Assembly: GCA_945882415.1 (NCBI GenBank)
Contig: CAMCWC010000008.1
Location: 62,001 to 126,000, forward strand
Direction of reading: 5' to 3'
Source: Chthonomonas calidirosea
GTDB lineage: Bacteria; Armatimonadota; Fimbriimonadia; Fimbriimonadales; Fimbriimonadaceae
Length of the DNA: 64,000 nt
Shown here: positions 32,648-40,118 of the stretch, piece after piece
How the letters are laid out: the number at the start of each line of letters is the position of its first letter
How positions within the stretch are numbered: the first letter of the stretch is position 1
The notes under the pieces: model-generated
Told to the model about the DNA's origin: nothing
Seen by the model: only the letters and a program-made list of their open reading frames with translations
Database searches by the model: none
Made by a program: the position numbers and the translations under genes

Positions 32648-35106
32648 CGGATCACGACTACCCGTTAGTATTTCTCCCTGATTCAGTTCAGGGAGAACCG
32701 TATACAAGCCCTCGAAGCGGCCGCGATAACCAAGTATTCCCTTCCAGAGATAGGGTTGAGCATGCGCAACGCCTGCAAACTCGCTTTGATGAAGCCTGGA
32801 ATGAAGCCGAGGGTCGGAGCGCTGTCGCCCACGCGAGTAAAGATGGAGTCTATCTTGAATTTGAAGGCTCTCCAGGGTACGATCTTCGGACCAAGAGCCT
32901 TGACAACCGAACTCATGGCATCAAGCTTCTTAATGTTCGCTCCGTATCAAACGCTGGCCATAACGCCTATTTTGCGACAGTTTACGTTCCGAAATCTAAG
33001 AGTGGCTTCTTTGTTAAGAAGCTCTCAGAATATCAGTCTGAGGACATCGAAGCGTCCGGCAATCCGAAAAACGCGGCGCTAATAAACAGTATCGAGGATA
33101 TTCGTCTGGCTCTCGTTAGGTCATTCTGGACGGATGCTCTCGACAAATTTCCTGCGGAACAGCGTGTTTGGGTTGAGGTTTGGATAAGACGAGAATCCGA
33201 CGATGAACTGTTTCGGGCCAAATTACAGGCACTTGGCCTGACTGAACACCGTGATCTTCCCGTGCTTCACTTCCCGGAGCGTAGCGTCTTTCTCGTTTGG
33301 GCAAACGAAAAAGACCTGGCAAAATTGATCGACCATTCAGATCAACTAGCCGAACTTCGCCTTGCGTCTGAACCCAGTTCGTTTTTTGTCACCTTGCCAA
33401 ACAGCGAACAAGTAGATTGGTCAGCAGACCTTCTAAAAAGGTGTACTTACCACAATCCACATGATGTTGTGATTTGCCTATTGGATGGTGGGCTCAATAT
33501 TGGCCATCCCTTGATATCTCCAGCAACATCTCCCGCAGATGTTATGGCTGTGGATTCGGCATGGGGTACAGGTGATACAGGCCGTCATGGCACTTTGATG
33601 GCTGGACTAGCCTTATATGGTGACTTGTACTCAGTGCTGGCCATACGGCAGCCAGTGAATGTATACCACCGTCTTGAGTCCGTTAAGATCATTCCTCCAA
33701 AGGCATTCGGGGGAACGCCGAAGAACCTTTGGGGCTATGTAATGGCTCAAGGTGTGTATCTCGCAGAAGCAAATGCGTATAAAAAGAACCGGGTGTTTTG
33801 CATGGCAGTAACAGCAACTGAAACGAGAGCCCGTGGGAAGCCGACGTCGTGGTCCGCTCAAGCTGATCAGTTGGCCGCTGGCGTTTCGGACCCAATACGG
33901 CGATTTCTGATCGTGAGTAGCGGCAACATTGACGAGTCAGAAGAATGGAAACTTTATCCTTCAAGTAACAAAACAAATGAAATCCATGATCCGGGACAAG
34001 CTTGGAATGTCCTTACAGTTGGTGCATTTACTTCTAAAATTGTAATTAGTGACCCAACTTACAACGGATATGAACCGATTGCGCCTTCTGGAAGCCTTTC
34101 ACCATTTAGCACTACTTCACTAACATGGGCGAGCGGTCAACCAATTAAGCCTGAGGTGCTGTTTGAAGGGGGTAATGCAGCCAAGACACCTGGAGGAGAC
34201 GCAGACAATCCCGACGATTTGCAACTGATTTCGACATATCACAACCCTATGATTGCGAACTTCGGTAGATTCAGTGCGACGAGCGCGGCGTCAGCCCAAG
34301 CGGCTCAATTCGCTGCAACAATCTTGGCACGCTATCCAGAGACCAACCCAGAAACACTTCGAGGTCTCATAGTGCATTCTGCCGCTTGGACACAATCGAT
34401 GCTTGATGCATTCAAGCAAGGAGCAGGCAAAAATGCATACAAAGATTTAGTAAGGATATGCGGATATGGCATTCCAGATATTGACCGCGCGATCCGGTGT
34501 CTCAGTAGCCGACTGACGATGATCTGCGAAGGTCAATTGCGACCATTCAAAAAGAAGCCAGATGGAAGAGTTGTCACGAACGAGATCAAGTTTTACGATC
34601 TGCCTTGGCCAAAGGAAACCTTAGAGCAGCTGGGAAATACCAGGGTTAGTATGCGCGTGACACTTTCCTATTTCGTTGAGCCGAGCCCAGGTGAGGTTGG
34701 CTGGAATCGCCCGTCTGGTTATGCTTCACACGGGCTTAGATTCGACGTGAATAATCCGAGCGAGACCAAGGAAGAATTTGTTATTCGGAAGAACAAAGAG
34801 GCTCGGGATGAGGAGGATGCGCCAGGAAATTTCTCAGCCAGTAACTTCTGGACTCTCGGCAAGCTCAGGGACGTGGGCTCCATTCATTCAGACGTATGGA
34901 GCGGAACTGCCGCAGACCTTGCTTCCTCAAACTTCATAGCTGTTTATCCAACAATCGGTTGGTGGCGTGAGAGGCCACACCTTAATCAGTGGGATAAGCC
35001 AGCGAGATACAGCTTGATCGTATCAATTCAGACCCCGCCGACCGAACTTGACATCTATGCAGAAGTTCAAAACGCTATATCTGTTCAGGTACCCATTGAG
35101 ACTTGA
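32644..35106 (+). CDS. ietS: subtilisin-like S8 protease, IetS-like, with non-canonical (ATA) or lost start
   Basis: The frame that encodes the protease is open and protein-like from 32638 (after TGA), with YPLVFLPDS, YTSPRSGRDNQVFPSRDR and RLQTRFDEAWNEA at the N-terminus, as usual for S8 proteases partnered with AAA+ ATPases. No ATG, GTG or TTG occurs in frame before 33262. At the expected place there is ATA (32644), overlapping the ietA TAG, with GGTGAGGT just upstream. Counted from ATA the protein has 820 residues; the catalytic set is complete: Asp281 (LLDGG), His315 (RHGT), Asn428 (SSGN) and Ser547 (ATSAAS). If only GTG 33262 were used, 206 N-terminal residues would be missing. The gene is AT-richer than chromosomal neighbours, suggesting transfer. 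Confidence 0.82.
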   Translation: MADHDYPLVFLPDSVQGEPYTSPRSGRDNQVFPSRDRVEHAQRLQTRFDEAWNEAEGRSAVAHASKDGVYLEFEGSPGYDLRTKSLDNRTHGIKLLNVRSVSNAGHNAYFATVYVPKSKSGFFVKKLSEYQSEDIEASGNPKNAALINSIEDIRLALVRSFWTDALDKFPAEQRVWVEVWIRRESDDELFRAKLQALGLTEHRDLPVLHFPERSVFLVWANEKDLAKLIDHSDQLAELRLASEPSSFFVTLPNSEQVDWSADLLKRCTYHNPHDVVICLLDGGLNIGHPLISPATSPADVMAVDSAWGTGDTGRHGTLMAGLALYGDLYSVLAIRQPVNVYHRLESVKIIPPKAFGGTPKNLWGYVMAQGVYLAEANAYKKNRVFCMAVTATETRARGKPTSWSAQADQLAAGVSDPIRRFLIVSSGNIDESEEWKLYPSSNKTNEIHDPGQAWNVLTVGAFTSKIVISDPTYNGYEPIAPSGSLSPFSTTSLTWASGQPIKPEVLFEGGNAAKTPGGDADNPDDLQLISTYHNPMIANFGRFSATSAASAQAAQFAATILARYPETNPETLRGLIVHSAAWTQSMLDAFKQGAGKNAYKDLVRICGYGIPDIDRAIRCLSSRLTMICEGQLRPFKKKPDGRVVTNEIKFYDLPWPKETLEQLGNTRVSMRVTLSYFVEPSPGEVGWNRPSGYASHGLRFDVNNPSETKEEFVIRKNKEARDEEDAPGNFSASNFWTLGKLRDVGSIHSDVWSGTAADLASSNFIAVYPTIGWWRERPHLNQWDKPARYSLIVSIQTPPTELDIYAEVQNAISVQVPIET

Positions 35107-35401
35107 AAGACTCCATAAGCGCAATTCAGGATGCATGCGTGCCGATACACTGCATAGCACTTTCCAAGAGCTATGCGCATAAAAGTGCTAAGTCCAAGCC
35201 GGATAACACAACACTTGAGAATCATTGAGCGATGTAGAACCTTCGGCCAATTTCCCGTAATGTCATAATTGTAAAGGGTCAGCTTTACCGCCTCCATTTT
35301 CCGGTGATGCGCCTGACTACTCCAAGAAGAGTTTAATAAAATCAAGCGGGTGCGTCAGGAATTGCCTGCAGCAAATGCAGCTCAGACCCGATCGACAGAA
35401 T
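35107..35401. other. intergenic region with two competing hairpins
   Basis: TAGCACTTT (35155-35163) pairs perfectly with AAAGTGCTA (35182-35190). GCATAGC (35152-35158) also pairs perfectly with GCTATGC (35170-35176). The two stems share bases and exclude each other. No T-tract follows directly. No ORF of protein character is present. Confidence 0.45.
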
Positions 35402-35899
35402 TCAGCTCTCTAAAATGGGTTGTCGAACAGCGATTTCTTCGTCGATTCTCAAAGGTCCATCGCGAAGCAACACCCAGCATGACCGGAACCCCATCTCCGT
35501 CAAGGCATCGACGCGGTGGTTGCCGTCAGCCAGGTTGATAACGCCATCTAGCTCTTGCCATGCAATCACGGGCGGAAGGCTGTCCGGTGAGGGGCGGGTG
35601 GCAACAATCGCCTGTATTGCCCTTATCCACTCATCCGGAACTTGAGGGAACCGGAATGACTCGGATGGTCCGGCGATCCGTTGGAGGCGGGCAATCTCAA
35701 TGAGTTGTGGCGGTAGCCATGATGACGAGTGGGCCCGAACCCGCCGAAGCAGCCCCAGATTCTGCCAACTTTCCACTTGCAGATATCGTTCGATCCAATC
35801 TTGGTCCTCGCCCCGTTCGAACGCCATCTGCGCCGATTTCAAATCCCATTCGCTACTCAATTCACTGCGCCCTGAATGCACTCTGGTTCGTTCCTGCAC
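35402..35899 (-). CDS. ParB/Srx-like nuclease-fold protein
   Basis: A 165-aa protein. Its C-terminal half has the ParB N-terminal-domain signature: VIAWQELDGVINLADGNHR, then VDALTEMGFRSCWVLL (the DGNHRVDAL box corresponds to the DGxHRxxAL core). The first 80 residues are helical and unknown. Stand-alone proteins with this fold include nucleases and CTP-dependent switches; function here is unknown. It lies between the IetAS-like pair and a membrane protein gene, on the opposite strand from IetAS. Confidence 0.68.
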   Translation of the reverse strand: MQERTRVHSGRSELSSEWDLKSAQMAFERGEDQDWIERYLQVESWQNLGLLRRVRAHSSSWLPPQLIEIARLQRIAGPSESFRFPQVPDEWIRAIQAIVATRPSPDSLPPVIAWQELDGVINLADGNHRVDALTEMGFRSCWVLLRDGPLRIDEEIAVRQPILES

Positions 35900-35912
35900 T
35901 CAAGGAAGCAGA

Positions 35913-36626
35913 TCATTTGTCAGACTCGCCTTCGTGCTCGATCGATAATGGGTCTTCGTCCTCAAACCACTTGCTACTGAAGTTAGGCATGAAGCAAATC
36001 ACGAGGTAAGCGGTGCACAAGCATAAGACTGTGATGCTCACCAGCAGTTGAATCGGCTTCACCTCCGGCTTTAGCGCCAGAGGAATCGTCCAAATGGTCA
36101 GGGCCATGCCGAGTATGACAAGCGGTGCAATTCGCCTTTGCATTCGCTTAACCTCATCAATCCCTTTCGAGATTTCTTCAAACCTCTCATTGAGTGCCTC
36201 CACCAACTGCTCGGGCGGCAGCTGACTCATCGCCTCGTACTCGCGATTGATTGCTTCCCGCTCCGCAGCATTCTTGCGCTCTTGTGCCTGAATTCGGAAG
36301 AACGCGACGAACGGGAGAACCACCATAATAACGGCCGTACCGATGGAGATTGGCGTCATCGGTTTTTGCAACTCGATCGCTCGATCGACTTTCGCAAACA
36401 TCAGCCCCGTGGTTATGCCGCAAACATTCGCTAGCATCGTGACACCTAATGGCGACTTGCCGCGATGAGCCGCCAACCAAATGATCAAAAGCAAGGTGGC
36501 ACAACCAATCGGCCACTGCACGCTCCCCGCAATGCCGGTCCACTTCGGCATCTTGAAGGTCACCGCCGTAAGCAGGCCCGAGCCAACCATCAGCCAATAG
36601 ATGCGCCGTTCCGGGAACTGCTCCAC
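35913..36626 (-). CDS. hypothetical multi-pass membrane protein
   Basis: A 237-aa protein with about six hydrophobic segments (near 9-24, 34-52, 62-78, 92-110, 168-186, 196-214) and a central cytoplasmic helix with EREAINREYEAMSQL and a Glu-rich stretch. No family recognised. It starts with GTG 36626, only 6 nt after TATAAT on the minus strand (36638-36633), so the mRNA is probably leaderless. It precedes the ParB-like gene by 13 nt and may be co-transcribed with it. Confidence 0.68.
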   Translation of the reverse strand: MEQFPERRIYWLMVGSGLLTAVTFKMPKWTGIAGSVQWPIGCATLLLIIWLAAHRGKSPLGVTMLANVCGITTGLMFAKVDRAIELQKPMTPISIGTAVIMVVLPFVAFFRIQAQERKNAAEREAINREYEAMSQLPPEQLVEALNERFEEISKGIDEVKRMQRRIAPLVILGMALTIWTIPLALKPEVKPIQLLVSITVLCLCTAYLVICFMPNFSSKWFEDEDPLSIEHEGESDK

Positions 36627-36632
36627 TATTGA

Positions 36633-36638
36633 ATTATA
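36633..36638 (-). promoter_or_regulatory. -10 box of the membrane-protein gene
   Basis: TATAAT on the minus strand ends 6 nt before the GTG start at 36626. The -35 region (TTCCGT with a 17-nt spacer) is weak. Confidence 0.45.
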
Positions 36639-36743
36639 TGCAAGAAAGGCCCTTGACGGAACGTCTGCGCAATAAAATTGATGGGTCGTCGATCAAACAC
36701 AAAATGACGCAACCGAAATTGACCAAATTCCCAAAATCCCAGG

Positions 36744-36782
36744 TTGACATTTCCCCCTCGCCGCCGCTATAAGTCGGCGAGG
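36744..36782 (+). promoter_or_regulatory. orphan promoter with inverted repeat around its -10 box
   Basis: TTGACA (36744-36749), an 18-nt spacer and TATAAG (36768-36773) face right. CCTCGCCG (36756-36763) and CGGCGAGG (36775-36782) form perfect inverted arms flanking the -10 box, as an operator or an initiator stem would. No plus-strand gene begins until 37270. Confidence 0.5.
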
Positions 36783-36802
36783 CAAGGACGTGTGAGTCGA
36801 AA

Positions 36803-36837
36803 ATTTACACTCCTCGCGTAAGGCGGGAGTTGTAAAT
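36803..36837. repeat. imperfect hairpin downstream of the orphan promoter
   Basis: ATTTACA-CTCC (36803-36813) pairs with GGAG-T-TGTAAAT (36826-36837), 11 bp with one bulged T. It is followed by A-rich sequence, not a T-tract. Further right lie TTAATTAATTAA tracts and an imperfect inverted pair ATCTGGCTGG / CCACCCAGAT. No ORF is seen in 36627-36962. Confidence 0.4.
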
Positions 36838-36962
36838 AATAAAAACGGCGCGCACCTCAGTTGAACCTAAACGGCCATTTAATTAATTAATCTGGCTGGG
36901 GGGGAGCGTTAATTAATTCCACCCAGATGTCCAGAGCGGACACGCTATGGACACGAGAAAAT

Positions 36963-37019
36963 TGGTGGGCGGTACAGGATTCGAACCTGTGACCCTCCCG
37001 GCGCGCCGGGATGCTCTAC
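36963..37019 (-). pseudogene. tRNA-Val 3'-half copy (second tandem copy)
   Basis: Identical to the T arm, acceptor 3' strand and CCA of tRNA-Val at 37144-37218 and to GTAGAGCA of its D arm. The anticodon arm is replaced by a 16-nt perfect palindrome TCCCGGCGCGCCGGGA, one nt shorter than the real arm and without U33. The 5' acceptor strand is missing. It cannot act as a normal tRNA. Confidence 0.7.
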
Positions 37020-37055
37020 ACAGGCGTGCCGCCTGAGTTTTAAGACGGGAAAAGA

Positions 37056-37110
37056 TGGTGGGCGGTACAGGATTCGAACCTGTGACCCTCCCGGCGGGCC
37101 GGGATGCTCT
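37056..37110 (-). pseudogene. tRNA-Val 3'-half copy (first tandem copy)
   Basis: Same construction as the copy at 36963-37019: intact T arm, acceptor 3' strand and CCA, with anticodon arm TCCCGGCCCGCCGGGA (one mismatch to a perfect palindrome). Sequence identity to the tRNA ends after AGAGCA. Start points of the three units are 93 and 88 nt apart. Confidence 0.7.
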
Positions 37111-37143
37111 TCACTTTCGTTCGATCTGGAGGGATTCGTAAGT

Positions 37144-37218
37144 TGGTGGGCGGTACAGGATTCGAACCTGTGACCCCTTCGGTGTGAACGAAGTGCTCTA
37201 CCACTGAGCCAACCGCCC
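37144..37218 (-). tRNA. tRNA-Val (anticodon CAC)
   Basis: A complete 75-nt tRNA with encoded CCA. Acceptor GGGCGGT pairs with ACCGCCC, the anticodon stem CTTCG/CGAAG encloses loop TTCACAC (anticodon CAC, reads GUG), and the T arm is ACAGGTTCGAATCCTGT. The 3' end points towards the two truncated copies and the defence island. Confidence 0.95.
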
Positions 37219-37269
37219 GGACGGATAGAAGAGATTACCTGGTAAACACCCAGGCATCGGGCCGGGTCT

Positions 37270-38082
37270 ATGATCGCAATTCTTCTTCCGCTCATCGTCC
37301 TGCCTCAAATCGCAATCGAGCGTCCGCTACCGATCGCTCGGCGATTCCTCCGCAAGGGGCACAAGTTCATCGTTTGCGCCCACCGTGGGGACCATACGGA
37401 GGCCCCGGAGAACTCGCTCGAGGCCTACGATCGCGCCATCAAGATCGGCGCAGACTTTGGCGAGGTGGACCTGCGGATGACCAAGGACGGCGTGATCGTG
37501 CTGATGCACGACGCGACCGTCGACCGAACCACCGACGGACATGGAACGGTTTCGAACCTAACGCTGCAGGAGATCAAGGCGCTGAAGTTCAAGCGGGCAA
37601 CGGAGAAGCACGAATCCGTCCCGACTTTTGAAGAACTCCTGAAGGCGGTGCGCGGGAAGATCAACCTGTATCTCGACATCAAGGCGGTCCGAGCGAAGGA
37701 TGTTTTGCCCCTCCTGAAGAAGTACCGAATGGAGCGCAGCGCGATCGCCTACGTCTACGGGCCCGCGAACGTTGATGAATGGCGACGAGATGCCCCAGAA
37801 GTCCCGATCATCTCGGACATTTCAAAAATGACCGATGCCGAGCAAATCGAGCGAGACTGGCGCGCGCATCCGTTCGCGATCAGCGACGGCCGCGCGTCGG
37901 GCTACACGCAACAGATCGTCGACATCTGGCACAAGCTGGGTGTGGTGGTTGTTCCGGACATCCAAAGCGGCGACGAAGGGCCCGCAAAGTGGGCGCCCCT
38001 GCTTGCAATGCGAGTGGATGGATTGCAAACGGATCACCCGAAGGAACTGATCGAGTATCTGAAGTCGGTGGGTGCCCGGTGA
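37270..38082 (+). CDS. glycerophosphodiester phosphodiesterase
   Basis: A 270-aa enzyme that cleaves glycerophosphodiesters to glycerol-3-phosphate and an alcohol. It has the GDPD fingerprints AHRGD (about 36-40), PENSLEAYDRAIKIGADFGEVD-type core (shortened here: PENSLEAY, GEVDLRMTKDG) and VLMHDATVDRTTDG. A hydrophobic N-terminus (MIAILLPLIVLPQIAIE) suggests export or membrane anchoring. It converges with the halogenase operon; the stops are 19 nt apart. Confidence 0.9.
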   Translation: MIAILLPLIVLPQIAIERPLPIARRFLRKGHKFIVCAHRGDHTEAPENSLEAYDRAIKIGADFGEVDLRMTKDGVIVLMHDATVDRTTDGHGTVSNLTLQEIKALKFKRATEKHESVPTFEELLKAVRGKINLYLDIKAVRAKDVLPLLKKYRMERSAIAYVYGPANVDEWRRDAPEVPIISDISKMTDAEQIERDWRAHPFAISDGRASGYTQQIVDIWHKLGVVVVPDIQSGDEGPAKWAPLLAMRVDGLQTDHPKELIEYLKSVGAR

Positions 38083-38101
38083 TGGGCACCCATTTGGCAC
38101 G

Positions 38102-39847
38102 CTAACCGACCAGGTGCTTCGCTCGGCGCTCCTCAGGGAGCTCCATGTCGCGATTCTCGTCGATCAGTCCGCCGCCGACGCCGTCGCCATAAACCGCGCT
38201 CAGCAAGGGGCCGTCCTGGAACTTCTTGCAGGCAACCCAACCATCCCGGGCCATCGCCTCGAGGGTCTGAACCAGCCGGGAATGGGTGTAGCCGTCGTAC
38301 GGTTCACCAATCTCCGCCAGCTTCGCGCGGATGAACTGGAATGCATGTTCCACGCTCGGCGAGTACTGCAACCCGGCCACGATCCAGCCGAAGAAGCCGA
38401 TGAGCGGAAGAATCTTCCCGTCTCGCCGATAAGCCGGAACCGGAATGACGCGACCCTGTTCGTAGTACGCGAACTCAATCCGCTCGGCATCCTTCAGCCG
38501 AAGCGAGAATCCGCTGTACCCATCGATCGGGCTCACCGGCGGCTCGTCGGAGAGTCGGTTGGAGATGAAGTGAACGCAGTCGAGGCTGAACCCGGCAATG
38601 CCGCCCAGCCCAAGGTCCTCTTCCACAAACCCACCGGTCCCGAGCCATCGGAACGCGGCATTCGCGTCGAGGTCCAAACCGGCATCCTTCGCGATCTCTC
38701 GAGTGAACTCTTTAAGCTCCCCAAAGTGGCCGTTGGCGGTGTACCAGTAGTCGGCAAACCGAATGTGCTGCAAAATGCGCCGTCGATTCCGCTCGTCGTA
38801 CTGCGTTTTCAGCCACTCGTCGCGGCCCTTGCCAAGTTCCAGAATCGAGCAAGCCGCTTCTTGAGCCGAAACGTGCGAAAGAGTCATGCCAGCGGCAAGA
38901 ATCGGGTCGGCAAACCCAGCCGATTCCCCGGTCAGGAACCAGTTCTTTCCGGCAAGCCGATCGGCAAGGAACGACCAGTCTTTGGTCGTCGCCAGCTTCT
39001 CTTCGCGGGTTGCATTCTGGAGCAAGCTCGCAATCCGCGGCTCCTCGGCCAGGGCCTTCAAGTAGAGCTCAGTCGGCTTCAGCCCGGTCTTCTTGTAGTA
39101 GTCCGCCGGGCAAATGAACCCAACCGAGGTTCGGGTTTCGCTGATCGGAATGAACCAAATCCAGCCGTAACCCAGCGACATCACCTGAACCCGGGTGCCG
39201 CCAACGCCAAGGCTAACCGCCCATTCGGCGCTCTGCCAATAATCCCAAATCGCAATGTTCTTCAGCGTGCTGGGCTCGGAAACGTCAACGCCCATCGCGC
39301 GCCGAAGCACACCCGCATGCCCACTGGCATCAACGTAGGTCTTCGCACGAACAATGTCGCCATTGTCCAAAACCAGGTGATCAATCAGGTCATCTTCCTG
39401 GATAACCTTCCGAACGCCGGTTGCCTCAAAGACCTCGCAACCGAGCTCCTTGGCGTGGTCCAGAAGAATCTTGTCGTAGACGGCTCGATCTACCTGGAAG
39501 GCGGTCTGCAGCCGCTGCCCTTCGAACTTCGCCGGCCGAGCTTCATCGGCAAAGGCACCGTGGGCAATGAAATTAAAGTCCCACAGATCATCGCTTTTGC
39601 CCCACCGGTAGGTCGCCCCGATCTTGACCGGAAATCCGGCCGCCTCGATCTTGTCCCAGGCTCCCAGTTCATTGAGAACGCGACTAATCAGGGGCAGCTG
39701 GCTCTCGCCGACATGATCGCGCGGAAAAATTTCTCGCTCAAAAATCCCGACTTTAAGGTCCGGATTGTATTTGGCAAGAAACCCGCCGCAAGTCGATCCC
39801 GCAGGACCACCACCAATGATGACGACATCGTAATCTGTGGTTGACAT
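38102..39847 (-). CDS. FAD-dependent halogenase (tryptophan-halogenase-like)
   Basis: A 581-aa flavoprotein. The N-terminal Rossmann motif is GGGPAGS (12-18). The halogenase marks are present: VGESQLPL near 46-53, Lys75 in FPVKIGATYRWG at the place of the catalytic Lys79 of PrnA, and WIWFIP (229-234) matching WxWxIP. ESAGFADPILAAGM is the second FAD contact. The family chlorinates or brominates aromatic or pyrrole substrates with FADH2; close relatives include geranylgeranyl-reductase-like oxidoreductases, so activity is inferred. It is the fourth gene after LacI, pseudopilin and lipoprotein, 13 nt behind the last. Confidence 0.82.
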   Translation of the reverse strand: MSTTDYDVVIIGGGPAGSTCGGFLAKYNPDLKVGIFEREIFPRDHVGESQLPLISRVLNELGAWDKIEAAGFPVKIGATYRWGKSDDLWDFNFIAHGAFADEARPAKFEGQRLQTAFQVDRAVYDKILLDHAKELGCEVFEATGVRKVIQEDDLIDHLVLDNGDIVRAKTYVDASGHAGVLRRAMGVDVSEPSTLKNIAIWDYWQSAEWAVSLGVGGTRVQVMSLGYGWIWFIPISETRTSVGFICPADYYKKTGLKPTELYLKALAEEPRIASLLQNATREEKLATTKDWSFLADRLAGKNWFLTGESAGFADPILAAGMTLSHVSAQEAACSILELGKGRDEWLKTQYDERNRRRILQHIRFADYWYTANGHFGELKEFTREIAKDAGLDLDANAAFRWLGTGGFVEEDLGLGGIAGFSLDCVHFISNRLSDEPPVSPIDGYSGFSLRLKDAERIEFAYYEQGRVIPVPAYRRDGKILPLIGFFGWIVAGLQYSPSVEHAFQFIRAKLAEIGEPYDGYTHSRLVQTLEAMARDGWVACKKFQDGPLLSAVYGDGVGGGLIDENRDMELPEERRAKHLVG

Positions 39848-39860
39848 TTGTTAGCCCCGT

Positions 39861-40070
39861 TTAGTTGCCGGCAGCGCCAGGTGCAACTTTTCCAATCACG
39901 TCTTTAGCTTGGTCTGGCATGTTGTTGCCGTTTGGAGCGTTCGGATTGGTCATTGGCTTAACCGGTGGGTTTGGCGTGGATACCTGTCGGGTTTCGCTTG
40001 ACTTATCTTCGGCGCAACCAACAAGTCCGAGCACAACAACGAATGAGGCGAGAAGGCTGAGTTTTTTCAT
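39861..40070 (-). CDS. small lipoprotein
   Basis: A 69-aa lipoprotein: basic start MKKLS, hydrophobic segment and lipobox LVGC (Cys19), then a Pro/Asn-rich extended tail. Mature length is about 51 residues. It lies between a pseudopilin and the halogenase on the same strand. A comparable lipoprotein occupies the same place in the mirror unit (44474-44674). Confidence 0.8.
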   Translation of the reverse strand: MKKLSLLASFVVVLGLVGCAEDKSSETRQVSTPNPPVKPMTNPNAPNGNNMPDQAKDVIGKVAPGAAGN

Positions 40071-40080
40071 GAGAGGTTTT

Positions 40081-40105
40081 GCTGCGGCCCATTGTGGGCC
40101 GCAGC
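40081..40105 (-). terminator. strong intercistronic hairpin (attenuator or mRNA stabiliser)
   Basis: GCTGCGGCCC and GGGCCGCAGC form a perfect 10-bp stem with a 5-nt loop, 13 nt after the pseudopilin stop. On the minus strand it is followed by AAAA, not by U residues, so it is more likely a 3'-end stabiliser or partial stop than a full terminator. Confidence 0.5.
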
Positions 40106-40118
40106 GATTGTTGTTACC

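Noticed and set aside
35085-35345. An 86-aa minus-strand ORF after the IetS-like gene
   Set aside because: It overlaps the protease 3' end and the hairpin region and has no coding character.
36945-37295. A 116-aa minus-strand ORF with repeated GGSQVRILYRPP
   Set aside because: It is the translation of the tRNA-Val gene and its two 3'-half copies, a well-known false ORF type.
38072-39844. A 590-aa plus-strand ORF opposite the halogenase
   Set aside because: It is the antisense shadow of the halogenase gene, which has clear FAD and halogenase motifs; the plus-strand product has no family features.
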